NCBI GenBank assembly: GCA_963530615.1
Contig: CAUSDX010000004.1
Coordinates: 43,411-107,410, forward strand
Direction of reading: 5' to 3'
Source: JABCPE02 sp963530615
GTDB taxonomy: Bacteria > Bacteroidota > Bacteroidia > Flavobacteriales > Weeksellaceae
Length of the DNA stretch: 64,000 nt
The notes below the pieces were generated by a model. It saw only the letters and a program-made list of their open reading frames with translations, did not search any database and was not told the DNA's origin. Both the position numbers and the translations under genes were made by a program. Shown here in pieces: positions 17,698 to 25,120 of the stretch; position 1 is the stretch's first letter; each line of letters opens with the position of its first letter.

Positions 17698-18447
17698 TTA
17701 AAATTTATTTATATTCCTAATATATCCTATGGGTATTTTAGTCTTCACTAAAATTTCAGCTTGATAATAAGCTTTATCCGAATCTGCTAAATTAAAAAAA
17801 TCATCTTTTACCACATCTAATTTAACATTTTTTAAATCTTCAATACCCCCTCCTATCTTATGTCCAGTCTTAGTAGCATTCATATCTGAGAACAATGTTC
17901 CTTTTAAAAAAGCTACCTCTATGTCTATTTCTAGTATTACAGGATCTTTAATTCTTCCTTTTTTTAGTGCACAAAACATCATAGGATGTTTCTCACAAAA
18001 ACTTAACCTGGCATAATCCTCCAAGCCATATTTCCTATCCAACTGATGACTAAATTCATCGCCCCCAAATACAGACTTAATGTTATTTTTTTTCAAAAAA
18101 TCCCAAGAAAACAGCCCTCCTTCTTTTCTGATATTATCTAGATTACTTCTCTCTGTAAAATGATAAAAACAATCAATTTTATTATCTTCTAAAACCCTAC
18201 GAAATTCCTCATAATTTTCTTTAAAATTTATTTTTTCTTTCTCAAGAAACCTCCTCCTCTCTTCTTCTTTCTTCTTTTGTTCGTTTTGAAGCTTTTTTCT
18301 TTGCTCTTCAATTATTGCTTGTCTTCTTATTCCTTCTTCTCTAATACGCTTTCTTTGCTCCTCTTCTTTTTTCTCTCTTTGATTATCTACTCTTATTAAT
18401 ACAAACAACACAAAGAAAGCTATGATTACAATAATTACCTCTTTCAT
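17698..18447 (-). CDS. Membrane-anchored DarT-like DNA ADP-ribosyltransferase
   Basis: 249 residues. An N-terminal transmembrane helix (4-18), then a highly charged Lys/Glu/Arg coiled coil (22-80), then a DarT (DUF4433-type) domain: FYHFTERSNL (94-103) with GGLFS, YARLSF (145-150), HPMMF (154-158) and AEILV with candidate catalytic E231 near the C-terminus. DarT enzymes attach ADP-ribose to single-stranded DNA bases and are toxic without a partner hydrolase. The anchor plus coiled coil is unlike the soluble DarT of the classic DarTG pair. Second gene of a tight minus-strand unit (11-base gap on its downstream side, 11 on the upstream side). Composition is much more AT-rich than the flanking housekeeping genes. 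Confidence 0.72.
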   Translation of the reverse strand: MKEVIIVIIAFFVLFVLIRVDNQREKKEEEQRKRIREEGIRRQAIIEEQRKKLQNEQKKKEEERRRFLEKEKINFKENYEEFRRVLEDNKIDCFYHFTERSNLDNIRKEGGLFSWDFLKKNNIKSVFGGDEFSHQLDRKYGLEDYARLSFCEKHPMMFCALKKGRIKDPVILEIDIEVAFLKGTLFSDMNATKTGHKIGGGIEDLKNVKLDVVKDDFFNLADSDKAYYQAEILVKTKIPIGYIRNINKF

Positions 18448-18458
18448 ACTATAATTTT

Positions 18459-18815
18459 TTATTCATTAAAATAATTTATACTTATATTTCTATCATACAT
18501 GTTAAGTGTTACATTATCTAATTTATTATTGATAAAATTAAGTTCTACTCCATAATCAGAAAAAAGATACCCAAATCCTCTCAGAATAATTTTATTTTCT
18601 GTTTCACTAACTATTTTCATTGGCTTCGCTCCCATCTGGACATAATCTCCAAAGTTTGACCTACTTCCATCCAAAATATGTATAGAAACTTCATAAATTT
18701 GGTCATTTATTTTTTCAAATAAAAAACCTCTTATTGCTCCTAAATTATTTTTTCCTGTCCAAACACCATTTTCATATCTTTTATGGTTATTTGAAATAAA
18801 TCTATTTTGTAACAT
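18459..18815 (-). CDS. Unknown small protein, first gene of the DarT-like unit
   Basis: 118 residues from ATG 18815 (MLQNRFISNN). A longer frame would need a TTG at 18851 and would overlap the promoter region, so the ATG is preferred. Sequence is beta-rich (FLFEKINDQIYEVSIHI, KIILRGFGYLFSDYG, VELNFINNKL) with no signal peptide or recognisable motif. It lies 11 bases before the DarT-like gene and divergent from an XRE regulator, so it is probably part of the same unit. I do not recognise it. Confidence 0.6.
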   Translation of the reverse strand: MLQNRFISNNHKRYENGVWTGKNNLGAIRGFLFEKINDQIYEVSIHILDGSRSNFGDYVQMGAKPMKIVSETENKIILRGFGYLFSDYGVELNFINNKLDNVTLNMYDRNISINYFNE

Positions 18816-18862
18816 ATTATAATATTTTTTACGAAAATACTCTATAATCAAGCCAAAACCCT

Positions 18863-18870
18863 TACCTTTG
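18863..18870 (+). promoter_or_regulatory. -7 box of the XRE regulator gene
   Basis: TACCTTTG, a full match to TAnnTTTG, 33 bases before the ATG at 18904. No clear TTG lies at the expected distance upstream. It shares an intergenic space of fewer than 90 bases with the divergent DarT-like unit, a suitable place for autoregulation. Confidence 0.5.
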
Positions 18871-18903
18871 CAATTATAAAATATAATAAAAAAGTTATAA
18901 TTT

Positions 18904-19275
18904 ATGATAGGTTATAAAATAAAAAATATTAGAGAATTAAAGAACTTCACCCAAGAATATATGGCAGAAAAATTAGATATTTCACAAGCTGCCTATTCTA
19001 AAATGGAGAAAGGAGACACCAAAATTTCACAAGACAAACTCAACAAAATCGCAGAAATTTTAGAAGTAAACCCTGATGATATAACTGATTTTGATAATAA
19101 AAAAGTTTTGAACAGTTATAATTCTATTAAAGGAAATAATAGTAATATAACTTACAGCCATCAAGATACTCTTCTCATTCGCCAACTCTATGAGGATAAA
19201 GTTTCTCTTTTAGAAAAACTTTTACAAAAATCAGAGGAAGAAGTAAAACACTTAAAGGCTCTTTTACAGAAATAA
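18904..19275 (+). CDS. XRE-family transcriptional regulator
   Basis: 123 residues. A helix-turn-helix domain fills residues 1-65 (IRELKNFTQEYMAEKL, ISQAAYSKMEKGDTKIS). A hydrophilic linker follows, then a C-terminal coiled coil (90-123) ending HLKALLQK. It is divergent from the DarT-like unit and a likely repressor of it. A second regulator at 36870-37250 has the same plan and the same closing LKALL sequence. Confidence 0.85.
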   Translation: MIGYKIKNIRELKNFTQEYMAEKLDISQAAYSKMEKGDTKISQDKLNKIAEILEVNPDDITDFDNKKVLNSYNSIKGNNSNITYSHQDTLLIRQLYEDKVSLLEKLLQKSEEEVKHLKALLQK

Positions 19276-19298
19276 AATTCCATTTCCCAAAGTTTCCT

Positions 19299-19306
19299 TA
19301 TTTTTG
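19299..19306 (+). promoter_or_regulatory. -7 box of the LysE-ldcA unit
   Basis: TATTTTTG, a TAnnTTTG match, 24 bases before the chosen ATG. Its last three bases are the TTG that falsely extends the open frame. Confidence 0.5.
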
Positions 19307-19330
19307 GGCATTATAAAAGTAAAATTTCTA

Positions 19331-20017
19331 ATGTTAGAACTTATTTTTTCTGCGGTAGGACTGGGGTTTATGCTCAGCTTGGTATTTATTGGGCCTGTAT
19401 TTTTTCTACTTATAGAAACGAGTCTTTTTCGTGGAGCCAAACATGCATTATCACTAGATTTTGGAGTAATTACCGCTGACATTCTGTGCATTGTAGCCGC
19501 TTATTTTTCTAGTCAAGATATCATTCACATCATTGACCAATATCCTAGTTTTTATAGAATTTCTGCATTGATTATCTTCATTTATGGGATTTTCATGATG
19601 CTTTCCAAGACCAAAATGCACATTTCAGGAGAGAAGAAGCTCATCAGTCAGAATTATTGGAAAACTTTTATTAATGGTTTTTTGCTCAATATTTTGAATA
19701 TTGGTGTCGTGCTTTTTTGGCTCGTTACTGTAATTTTTATCCGTAAAAACCACCCCGAAACAGAATACTTTCTATTATATATCACCATTGTGATTCTTAC
19801 TTATTTAAGCATAGATTTGGCAAAAATTTACTTAGCTAAACAATTTCACAATAAACTCAATGAACCTGTTGCCAACAAAATACGCAAAGGGGTAGGGGGA
19901 ATACTCATTATAATGAGCGGTTTAATCTTCTTACAAAGCTTTGAAAATTTTAACCAATTAGATAAAAATCTAAAAGACAAGGGATTAAATAAACAAGAAA
20001 TCTTAAATCAAAAATAA
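19331..20017 (+). CDS. LysE-family exporter
   Basis: 228 residues from ATG 19331 (MLELIFSAVGLGF). The upstream TTG at 19304 is rejected because it lies inside the TATTTTTG promoter box at 19299-19306. Six hydrophobic segments and the LysE/RhtB features GPVFFLLIETSLFRG and GVITADILCIVAAY. It probably exports amino acids or related metabolites; substrate unknown. Its TAA abuts the ATG of the LdcA gene, so the two are co-transcribed. Confidence 0.82.
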   Translation: MLELIFSAVGLGFMLSLVFIGPVFFLLIETSLFRGAKHALSLDFGVITADILCIVAAYFSSQDIIHIIDQYPSFYRISALIIFIYGIFMMLSKTKMHISGEKKLISQNYWKTFINGFLLNILNIGVVLFWLVTVIFIRKNHPETEYFLLYITIVILTYLSIDLAKIYLAKQFHNKLNEPVANKIRKGVGGILIIMSGLIFLQSFENFNQLDKNLKDKGLNKQEILNQK

Positions 20018-20941
20018 ATGGTAGTCTTCCCAAAACCACTACAAAAAGGTGATAAAATCGCAGTGGTGTCTCCTGCTGGAGCAGTGGATTTTCCTCAAAT
20101 ATCAACGACTATAGACTTAATAAAATCCAAAGGTTATGAAGTAGAGCTTAGCCCCAATTCTTTAGGTTTTTATAATATGGGATATACCTATTCTGGAACG
20201 GAAGAAGAACGGCTCTCCGACCTCAATTGGGCATTGAATAACGATGAAATATCGGCTATCTGGGCAACTCGCGGAGGATACGGTTGCCAGCATCTTTTGA
20301 ATAGCTTGGAGCTTTCTCAATTTAAGCAAAATCCCAAATGGTACATTGGCTATTCTGATAATACCGTGATACAAAGTTTTTTACTAAAAAATAATTTTGC
20401 GAGTATCCATGGGCAGACATTGAAAACCTCTTCCTTCGGAGTTTCTCCAGAGAGTTTTGAAAATATTTTTCAGATTTTAAAAGGAATTTTGCCAGAATAT
20501 CAAATTACAACTCACCATTTAAACAAAAAAGGAAATGCACAAGGAAAATTGATAGGAGGGAATTTAGCCATGATTTATGCTCTTTTAGGCTCTCCATATT
20601 CTTTTGATTTTAAGGATAAAATCCTTTTCATTGAAGATATTGGTGAGCAGTTTTATGCCTTGGATAGGATGCTCATGGGACTGGAATTAGCAGGAGTCTT
20701 CAAGCAAATCAAAGGTATTATCATTGGTGGAATGAATAATATGGGCAATGAAAGCAATTCTCATTTTGAAGAGAACTTTGACCCTTTGGCATATGAAATC
20801 ATCTCTCACAGACTAAAAAACTACTCTATCCCAACAGCTTTTGCTTTTCCTAACGGACATATTTTTAATAATCTTCCTTTGATTCTAGGAGCTAAAATAA
20901 AGTTGGAAGTTTTTGATGATGTGAAAATTAGTTTTCTTTAA
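20018..20941 (+). CDS. ldcA: LD-carboxypeptidase (S66 family)
   Basis: 307 residues, cytosolic. S66 peptidases cut the terminal D-Ala from murein tetrapeptides during cell-wall recycling. The Ser nucleophile is in WYIGYSDNT, the Glu in FIEDIGEQ, and the His in GHIFNNLPLILGA. The oxyanion Arg region WATRGGYG is also present. ATG follows directly on the stop of the LysE gene. Microcin C self-immunity peptidases share this fold, but murein recycling is the usual role. Confidence 0.88.
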   Translation: MVVFPKPLQKGDKIAVVSPAGAVDFPQISTTIDLIKSKGYEVELSPNSLGFYNMGYTYSGTEEERLSDLNWALNNDEISAIWATRGGYGCQHLLNSLELSQFKQNPKWYIGYSDNTVIQSFLLKNNFASIHGQTLKTSSFGVSPESFENIFQILKGILPEYQITTHHLNKKGNAQGKLIGGNLAMIYALLGSPYSFDFKDKILFIEDIGEQFYALDRMLMGLELAGVFKQIKGIIIGGMNNMGNESNSHFEENFDPLAYEIISHRLKNYSIPTAFAFPNGHIFNNLPLILGAKIKLEVFDDVKISFL

Positions 20942-21029
20942 TATATAATGATAAATAAAAACATATTATATTCACTCAACAATAGAAAAAATTATGAATA
21001 TTAAGAATGAAATACCAAAAAACCAAGCG

Positions 21030-21249
21030 TTTAGGTGAAAAATACAAGTATTTAGGTCTTTGATAGGAGTGTTTCGGTAAAAAGGTGAAAATATTAGGTT
21101 TTTGTTCAAAAAACATCAATAGAAAACTGAAATTTTTAGATTGTTTATCCAAATCTTTAGGTTCAGAACCTAAAATCTTCACTGATAAAGCCAAACACTT
21201 CTATTTTTCACCGAAAAAAATAAATACAGAACCTAAAGATTTGGATAAA
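21030..21249. repeat. Array of degenerate 21-base palindromic units
   Basis: TTTAGGT or a one-mismatch variant starts exactly every 21 bases at 21030, 21051, 21072 and 21093, and in phase again at 21135 and 21156. The best unit, 21156-21174, is a near-perfect palindrome TTTAGGTTCAGAACCTAAA. The intervening units are eroded. Because the unit is palindromic and a multiple of three, both strands read as heptapeptide repeats (KxLGSEP-like), which produces spurious small open frames. This fills the 352-base gap between ldcA and the Cys-rich lipoprotein. Confidence 0.75.
21144..21249. repeat. 21-base perfect inverted repeat within the array
   Basis: The arm at 21144-21164 (TTTATCCAAATCTTTAGGTTC without one base over 20 beginning TTTATCC and ending GGTTC) is the exact reverse complement of 21229-21249 (beginning GAACC and ending GATAAA). 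The 64 bases between them could form a loop carrying the smaller palindrome at 21156-21174 in competition. Confidence 0.8.
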
Positions 21250-21293
21250 AAATTTAAAAATATTATTACTTAACCCAAAAATATTTATAAAAA

Positions 21294-21530
21294 ATGAAAA
21301 ACATTCTAAAATTAAGTTTAGCATTATGTCTCATGAGTGCTGGAGTTCAGAGTTGCACCGAAGCCAATGCTAAACATCACCATGATGAAGCCACAAAATG
21401 CATAGGCTCTAAACCATGTAGTGTAGGGCATGTAAAAATTGTAATTACTGCAAACACTGTAACAGCGGTGGCAAATGTGGCGTGTGTAGTAGAAATTAAA
21501 AGTTTAATGAATAGAGATAAATATGTTTAA
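21294..21530 (+). pseudogene. Frameshifted Cys-rich metal-binding-type lipoprotein
   Basis: The frame from ATG 21294 encodes a lipoprotein signal (MKNILKLSLALCLMSAGVQSC, lipobox cysteine at 21), HHHDE and KCIGSKPC. After C42 it becomes Val-rich and unlike a real protein. The plus-two frame from 21422 instead reads CRACKNCNYCKHC and then KCGVC before TAA at 21497-21499, with eight cysteines in 25 residues. One base appears lost in the TGTAGTGTAGG stretch (21417-21427). The intact ancestor would be a 69-residue lipoprotein with CxxC repeats. A sequencing error would give the same picture. Confidence 0.7.
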
Positions 21531-21960
21531 GAATCCTTTTTCCTTTAAAGGAAGAATTAGAAGATTAGAGTATGGGATTTCTTTATTACTTATTTCCTTT
21601 GTACTTATATTAATTGTTTGGGGAATTAATAATGAATTTGAATATCAAGATTCTGAATTTTATAAATATACTGAACCTTATGACTTTTACGATCCTCCTT
21701 ATGACCCCTATGAATATGATTTAATATATATTTATACCGCATTACTTATTCCTTTATTTTGGTTTTGGTTAGTTCAAGCATTTAAAAGATCTCATGATAT
21801 AGGAAATTCAGGTTGGTGGCTATTATTATTAGTTCCTTTTTCTTTATTCTTTCCTGTCTTCTTCTTTATTTATAATGTGGTATTATTAGTCGCAGAAGGA
21901 TATGTAGGATATAATGAATATGGAGAAGATCCTAAAAAAGATGAGAGGAAAAAACCTTAG
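21523..21960 (+). CDS. DUF805 membrane protein
   Basis: 145 residues. The entry motif FSFKGRIRRLEYGIS, the Trp-rich second helix (LLIPLFWFWLVQAFKRSHD) and GNSGWWLLLLVPF are the DUF805 pattern, with about four membrane helices. A Tyr/Asp/Pro-rich loop (YDFYDPPYDPYEYD) is inserted between helices 1 and 2. Function unknown. The ATG overlaps the out-of-frame end of the preceding frameshifted gene, so the two share a transcript. Confidence 0.85.
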   Translation: MFKNPFSFKGRIRRLEYGISLLLISFVLILIVWGINNEFEYQDSEFYKYTEPYDFYDPPYDPYEYDLIYIYTALLIPLFWFWLVQAFKRSHDIGNSGWWLLLLVPFSLFFPVFFFIYNVVLLVAEGYVGYNEYGEDPKKDERKKP

Positions 21961-22062
21961 TGAATAATAAATTTTTATTTGAGTTGATTTATACTTTCTA
22001 CTTTTTAAAATAAATATCCTAAATATGAAAGTATAATACTAAGCATTAGTTATTATAAATAA

Positions 22063-22088
22063 AAAACCACCTTTTTTCGGTGGTTTTA
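22063..22088 (-). terminator. Bidirectional terminator between the DUF805 and prolyl oligopeptidase genes
   Basis: AACCACC (22065-22071) pairs with GGTGGTT (22079-22085) around a T-rich loop, with an A-run before and a T-run after. Confidence 0.8.
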
Positions 22089-22107
22089 CTATTTTAATTT
22101 CAAAAAG

Positions 22108-24213
22108 TTATTTTTTCAAACTTCTAATTCCCATTTCATAAAGAGCGAAAGAAAGAAGATCGGCATTTTCATTAATCACTTGGTCGGTAGAACGCCCTGC
22201 TCCATGACCTGCATTCATCTCTATTCTTACCAAAATAGGATTTGGACAAGACTGCTTCTCTTGTAATTCTGCCCCAAATTTGAAAGAATGAGCAGGAACC
22301 ACACGGTCATCATGGTCACTAGTTATGATCATCGTAGAAGGGTAGCAAACGCCTTTTTTAACATTATGCACAGGAGAGTAAGATTTTAGATACTCAAACA
22401 TTTCCTTGCTATCATTTGCCGTTCCATAATCATAAGCCCAACCAGCACCTGCAGTAAAGGTATGATATCTTAACATATCTAAAACTCCTACACCTGGGAA
22501 GGCTACTTTGGCAAGGTCTGGTCTCATCGTCATCGTTGCTCCCACTAAAAGCCCTCCATTAGAACGCCCAGATATTGCCATATACTCAGGTGATGTATAT
22601 CCATTTTTTTGCAAATATTCCCCTGCGGCAATAAAATCATTAAATACATTTTTCTTCTGTTGCTTTGTACCAGCATCATGCCATTTTTTACCATATTCAC
22701 CACCTCCACGGATATTTGGCACGGCATAAATTCCTCCATTTTCCATCCAAATAGCATTCACAGGAGAGAAAGACGGTGTGAGACTTACATTAAATCCACC
22801 ATAAGAATATAAAATGGTAGGATTTTTCCCATCTAATTTAATCCCTTTTTTATAACTAATCATCATTGGAATCTTCGTTCCATCAGCAGAAGTATAAAAT
22901 ACTTGCTCAGAAACATAATCGTTAGGATTAAATTTCACATTCGGTTTTTGATATATAGAAAACTTTCCTGTTTTAGGATTGAATTTATAGATAGTACTTG
23001 GAGTAATAGAATTAGTAAAAGAAAAATACAACTCTTCATCTTTCAATTTTCCATTAAATCCACTCGCTGTCCCCGAACCAGGTAATGAAATATCCCTAAC
23101 CAATTTCCCATTATAATCATATTGCTGAACGAAAGATAAGGCATCTTTCATATATTTAGCAAATAAAAAACCTCCACCTGTAGAAATATCCAGTACATTT
23201 TCATTTTCTGGGATAATCTCTGTCCAATGACTAGGATTATTAATATTAAATTTTACAACTCTCTTATTTGGAGCATTTTTATCTGTGATAGCATAAATAA
23301 AATCTCCTTTTGTATCAATTATATTTGTGTTAAAATCATATCCTAACTGAACAGGAATAAAATCACTTTTTTTATTTAAGTCCTTTATGTAAAGTTCATT
23401 ACCATTCGTAGCATTCGCTGCTGAAATAATTAAAAATCTTTGATCATCAGAAACACTTGCAGAAATATATCTTCTCTTAAAATCCTCTCCACCAATAATC
23501 AGCTGATCTTCAGATTGCTTAGTTCCTAGTTTATGAAAATAAATTTTATGCATATCCGTCTTTGCAGAAAGTACACTACCTTCTGGTTTTTCATAACGAG
23601 AATAGAAAAAACCCTCATCTCCAAGCCAAGAAATTCCGCTAAACTTCACATCTACAAGAGGTTCATCAATTTGTTTTTTAGTAACAACATCTAGAATAAT
23701 GATTTTATTCCAATCGCTACCTCCCTCAGATATTTTGTAGGCAACAAGGTTTCCTTTTTTATTAAAACTAACTCCAGATAGAGAAGTGGTCCCATCAGCC
23801 GAAAACTTATTAGGATCAAGGAATACTTCTATTTTTCCTTTTTTATCCTTTCTGTACAAAACATATTGAGCTTGAAGCCCATTATTTTTATAAAAATAAG
23901 TATACTCTCCCTCTTTGAAAGGAGCCGACACTTTTTCATAATTCCAAATATTCTTCAATTGCTTAACGATTTCCTCTCTATAAGAAATTTTAGAAAGATA
24001 ATTATTGGTAAAATCCACCTCTCTTTTTACCCAATCCTTCGTGTCTTCTGCTCGGTCATCTTCTAACCAGCGATAAGGATCTTCCACAGAAATACCGAAA
24101 TAAGTATCCTTGTGTTCTACTTTTTTAGTTTCTGGATATAACATTGTTGTTTGTTGAGCTTTCCCAATGGCAAAACATAAAGTTGCCAAAGCAAGCGTAG
24201 TTTTTACATTCAT
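22108..24213 (-). CDS. Prolyl oligopeptidase (S9A), secreted
   Basis: 701 residues with a signal peptide (1-19, MNVKTTLALATLCFAIGKA). The N-terminal domain is the seven-bladed propeller that limits substrate size. The C-terminal alpha/beta-hydrolase carries S551 (SGRSNGGL), D635 (DHDDRVVP) and H670 (NAGHGAGRS). It cuts after proline in short peptides in the periplasm. Length and sequence are very like the prolyl endopeptidase of Elizabethkingia meningoseptica. TTG-N20-TACTTTTG on the minus strand lies 28 bases before the ATG. Confidence 0.95.
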   Translation of the reverse strand: MNVKTTLALATLCFAIGKAQQTTMLYPETKKVEHKDTYFGISVEDPYRWLEDDRAEDTKDWVKREVDFTNNYLSKISYREEIVKQLKNIWNYEKVSAPFKEGEYTYFYKNNGLQAQYVLYRKDKKGKIEVFLDPNKFSADGTTSLSGVSFNKKGNLVAYKISEGGSDWNKIIILDVVTKKQIDEPLVDVKFSGISWLGDEGFFYSRYEKPEGSVLSAKTDMHKIYFHKLGTKQSEDQLIIGGEDFKRRYISASVSDDQRFLIISAANATNGNELYIKDLNKKSDFIPVQLGYDFNTNIIDTKGDFIYAITDKNAPNKRVVKFNINNPSHWTEIIPENENVLDISTGGGFLFAKYMKDALSFVQQYDYNGKLVRDISLPGSGTASGFNGKLKDEELYFSFTNSITPSTIYKFNPKTGKFSIYQKPNVKFNPNDYVSEQVFYTSADGTKIPMMISYKKGIKLDGKNPTILYSYGGFNVSLTPSFSPVNAIWMENGGIYAVPNIRGGGEYGKKWHDAGTKQQKKNVFNDFIAAGEYLQKNGYTSPEYMAISGRSNGGLLVGATMTMRPDLAKVAFPGVGVLDMLRYHTFTAGAGWAYDYGTANDSKEMFEYLKSYSPVHNVKKGVCYPSTMIITSDHDDRVVPAHSFKFGAELQEKQSCPNPILVRIEMNAGHGAGRSTDQVINENADLLSFALYEMGIRSLKK

Positions 24214-24240
24214 ATTTAATATTTTTTAATAAAATTTAAC

Positions 24241-24271
24241 CAAAAGTAATCATTTTAGTTACTAAATACAA
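24241..24271 (-). promoter_or_regulatory. Predicted prolyl oligopeptidase promoter
   Basis: On the minus strand, TTG (24271-24269), a 20-base spacer and TACTTTTG (24248-24241). It lies back to back with the promoter of the Crp/Fnr gene, 22 bases away, so one regulator bound here could affect both. Confidence 0.65.
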
Positions 24272-24292
24272 ACTGTGAAGGTACAAAAAAAA

Positions 24293-24322
24293 TTGCTTAT
24301 CAAATAAAAAATATTATATTTG
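24293..24322 (+). promoter_or_regulatory. Predicted Crp/Fnr-regulator promoter
   Basis: TTG at 24293-24295, a 19-base spacer, and TATATTTG at 24315-24322, an exact consensus. The ATG follows 19 bases later. Confidence 0.75.
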
Positions 24323-24341
24323 CTGACAAATATCATAAAAT

Positions 24342-25058
24342 ATGGTTATAGAACATCATTTAGAAATAGAACATAACTTCCAAAGTATTTTCTGCGAAAA
24401 ATCTTTTAAGGAAAATCTTCCTGATGATGAATTTCAAAAATATTTAGATAGCAAACAAACAATAAACATAGGAAAAGGAAAACTAGTTTTCAAAGAGGGT
24501 GAAATGCCTAAAGGAGTTTTCTATATCGAAAAAGGTGCTGTAAAGCTCTATAAAATGGGATTTAATAAAAAAGAACAAATCCTCCGCTTTGCCAAAGAAG
24601 GCGATTTAATAGGCTACCGAGCACTATTATCAGAAGAGGAGTATGGTGCCTCCGCTGAGGCAATGAATCCCGTACAGGTATCATTTATTCCTTCTAAAAT
24701 CTTTCACAAACTGTTAATGACCAACCCCAAACTATCATATGCATTCCTTCAAAAAATTTCTTATGAATTAGGAGAGTATTCTAATACTATCACTCTACTC
24801 GCTCAAAAAACCGTAAGAGAAAGATTGGCAGAAATTTTATTCTTATTAGACAAAAAAATGGGAAGAGACCCTGAAGGTTTTATCCGTCTTACCCTCACTC
24901 GTGAAGAAATTGCCAATCTTATCGGAACTGCCACAGAAAGTGCTATCAGGCTAATTTCTGAGTTCAAAAATGATGGTCTAATAGAAGTGGAAGGTAGAAA
25001 TATAAAAATTCTCAATCAAGATAGATTGAAAAAATTAGGACATGTAGATTTTAATTAA
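24342..25058 (+). CDS. Crp/Fnr-family transcriptional regulator
   Basis: 238 residues. A cyclic-nucleotide-binding beta-roll (about 35-145, GKLVFKEGEMPKGVFYIEKG) is followed by the dimer helix and a winged helix (LTREEIANLIGTATESAIRLISEF). No Fnr-type N-terminal cysteine cluster is present, and the cAMP-contacting Arg-Thr pair is not evident, so the effector is unknown. It is divergent from the prolyl oligopeptidase gene and is followed by a terminator. Confidence 0.88.
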   Translation: MVIEHHLEIEHNFQSIFCEKSFKENLPDDEFQKYLDSKQTINIGKGKLVFKEGEMPKGVFYIEKGAVKLYKMGFNKKEQILRFAKEGDLIGYRALLSEEEYGASAEAMNPVQVSFIPSKIFHKLLMTNPKLSYAFLQKISYELGEYSNTITLLAQKTVRERLAEILFLLDKKMGRDPEGFIRLTLTREEIANLIGTATESAIRLISEFKNDGLIEVEGRNIKILNQDRLKKLGHVDFN

Positions 25059-25062
25059 AATA

Positions 25063-25092
25063 ATGAGATTGTAACCTTTGCAATCTCTTTCC
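25063..25092 (+). terminator. Terminator after the Crp/Fnr gene
   Basis: GAGATTG (25063-25069) and CAATCTC (25079-25085) pair perfectly, followed by TTTCCTTTT. Confidence 0.7.
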
Positions 25093-25120
25093 TTTTATTA
25101 TTCCTTAAAACAAAATAAAA

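Noticed and set aside
20976..21273. Two small open frames in the 21-kb gap with KxLGSEP-like heptads
   Set aside because: The heptads come from the 21-base palindromic repeat, which reads similarly on both strands; the frames have no independent support as genes.
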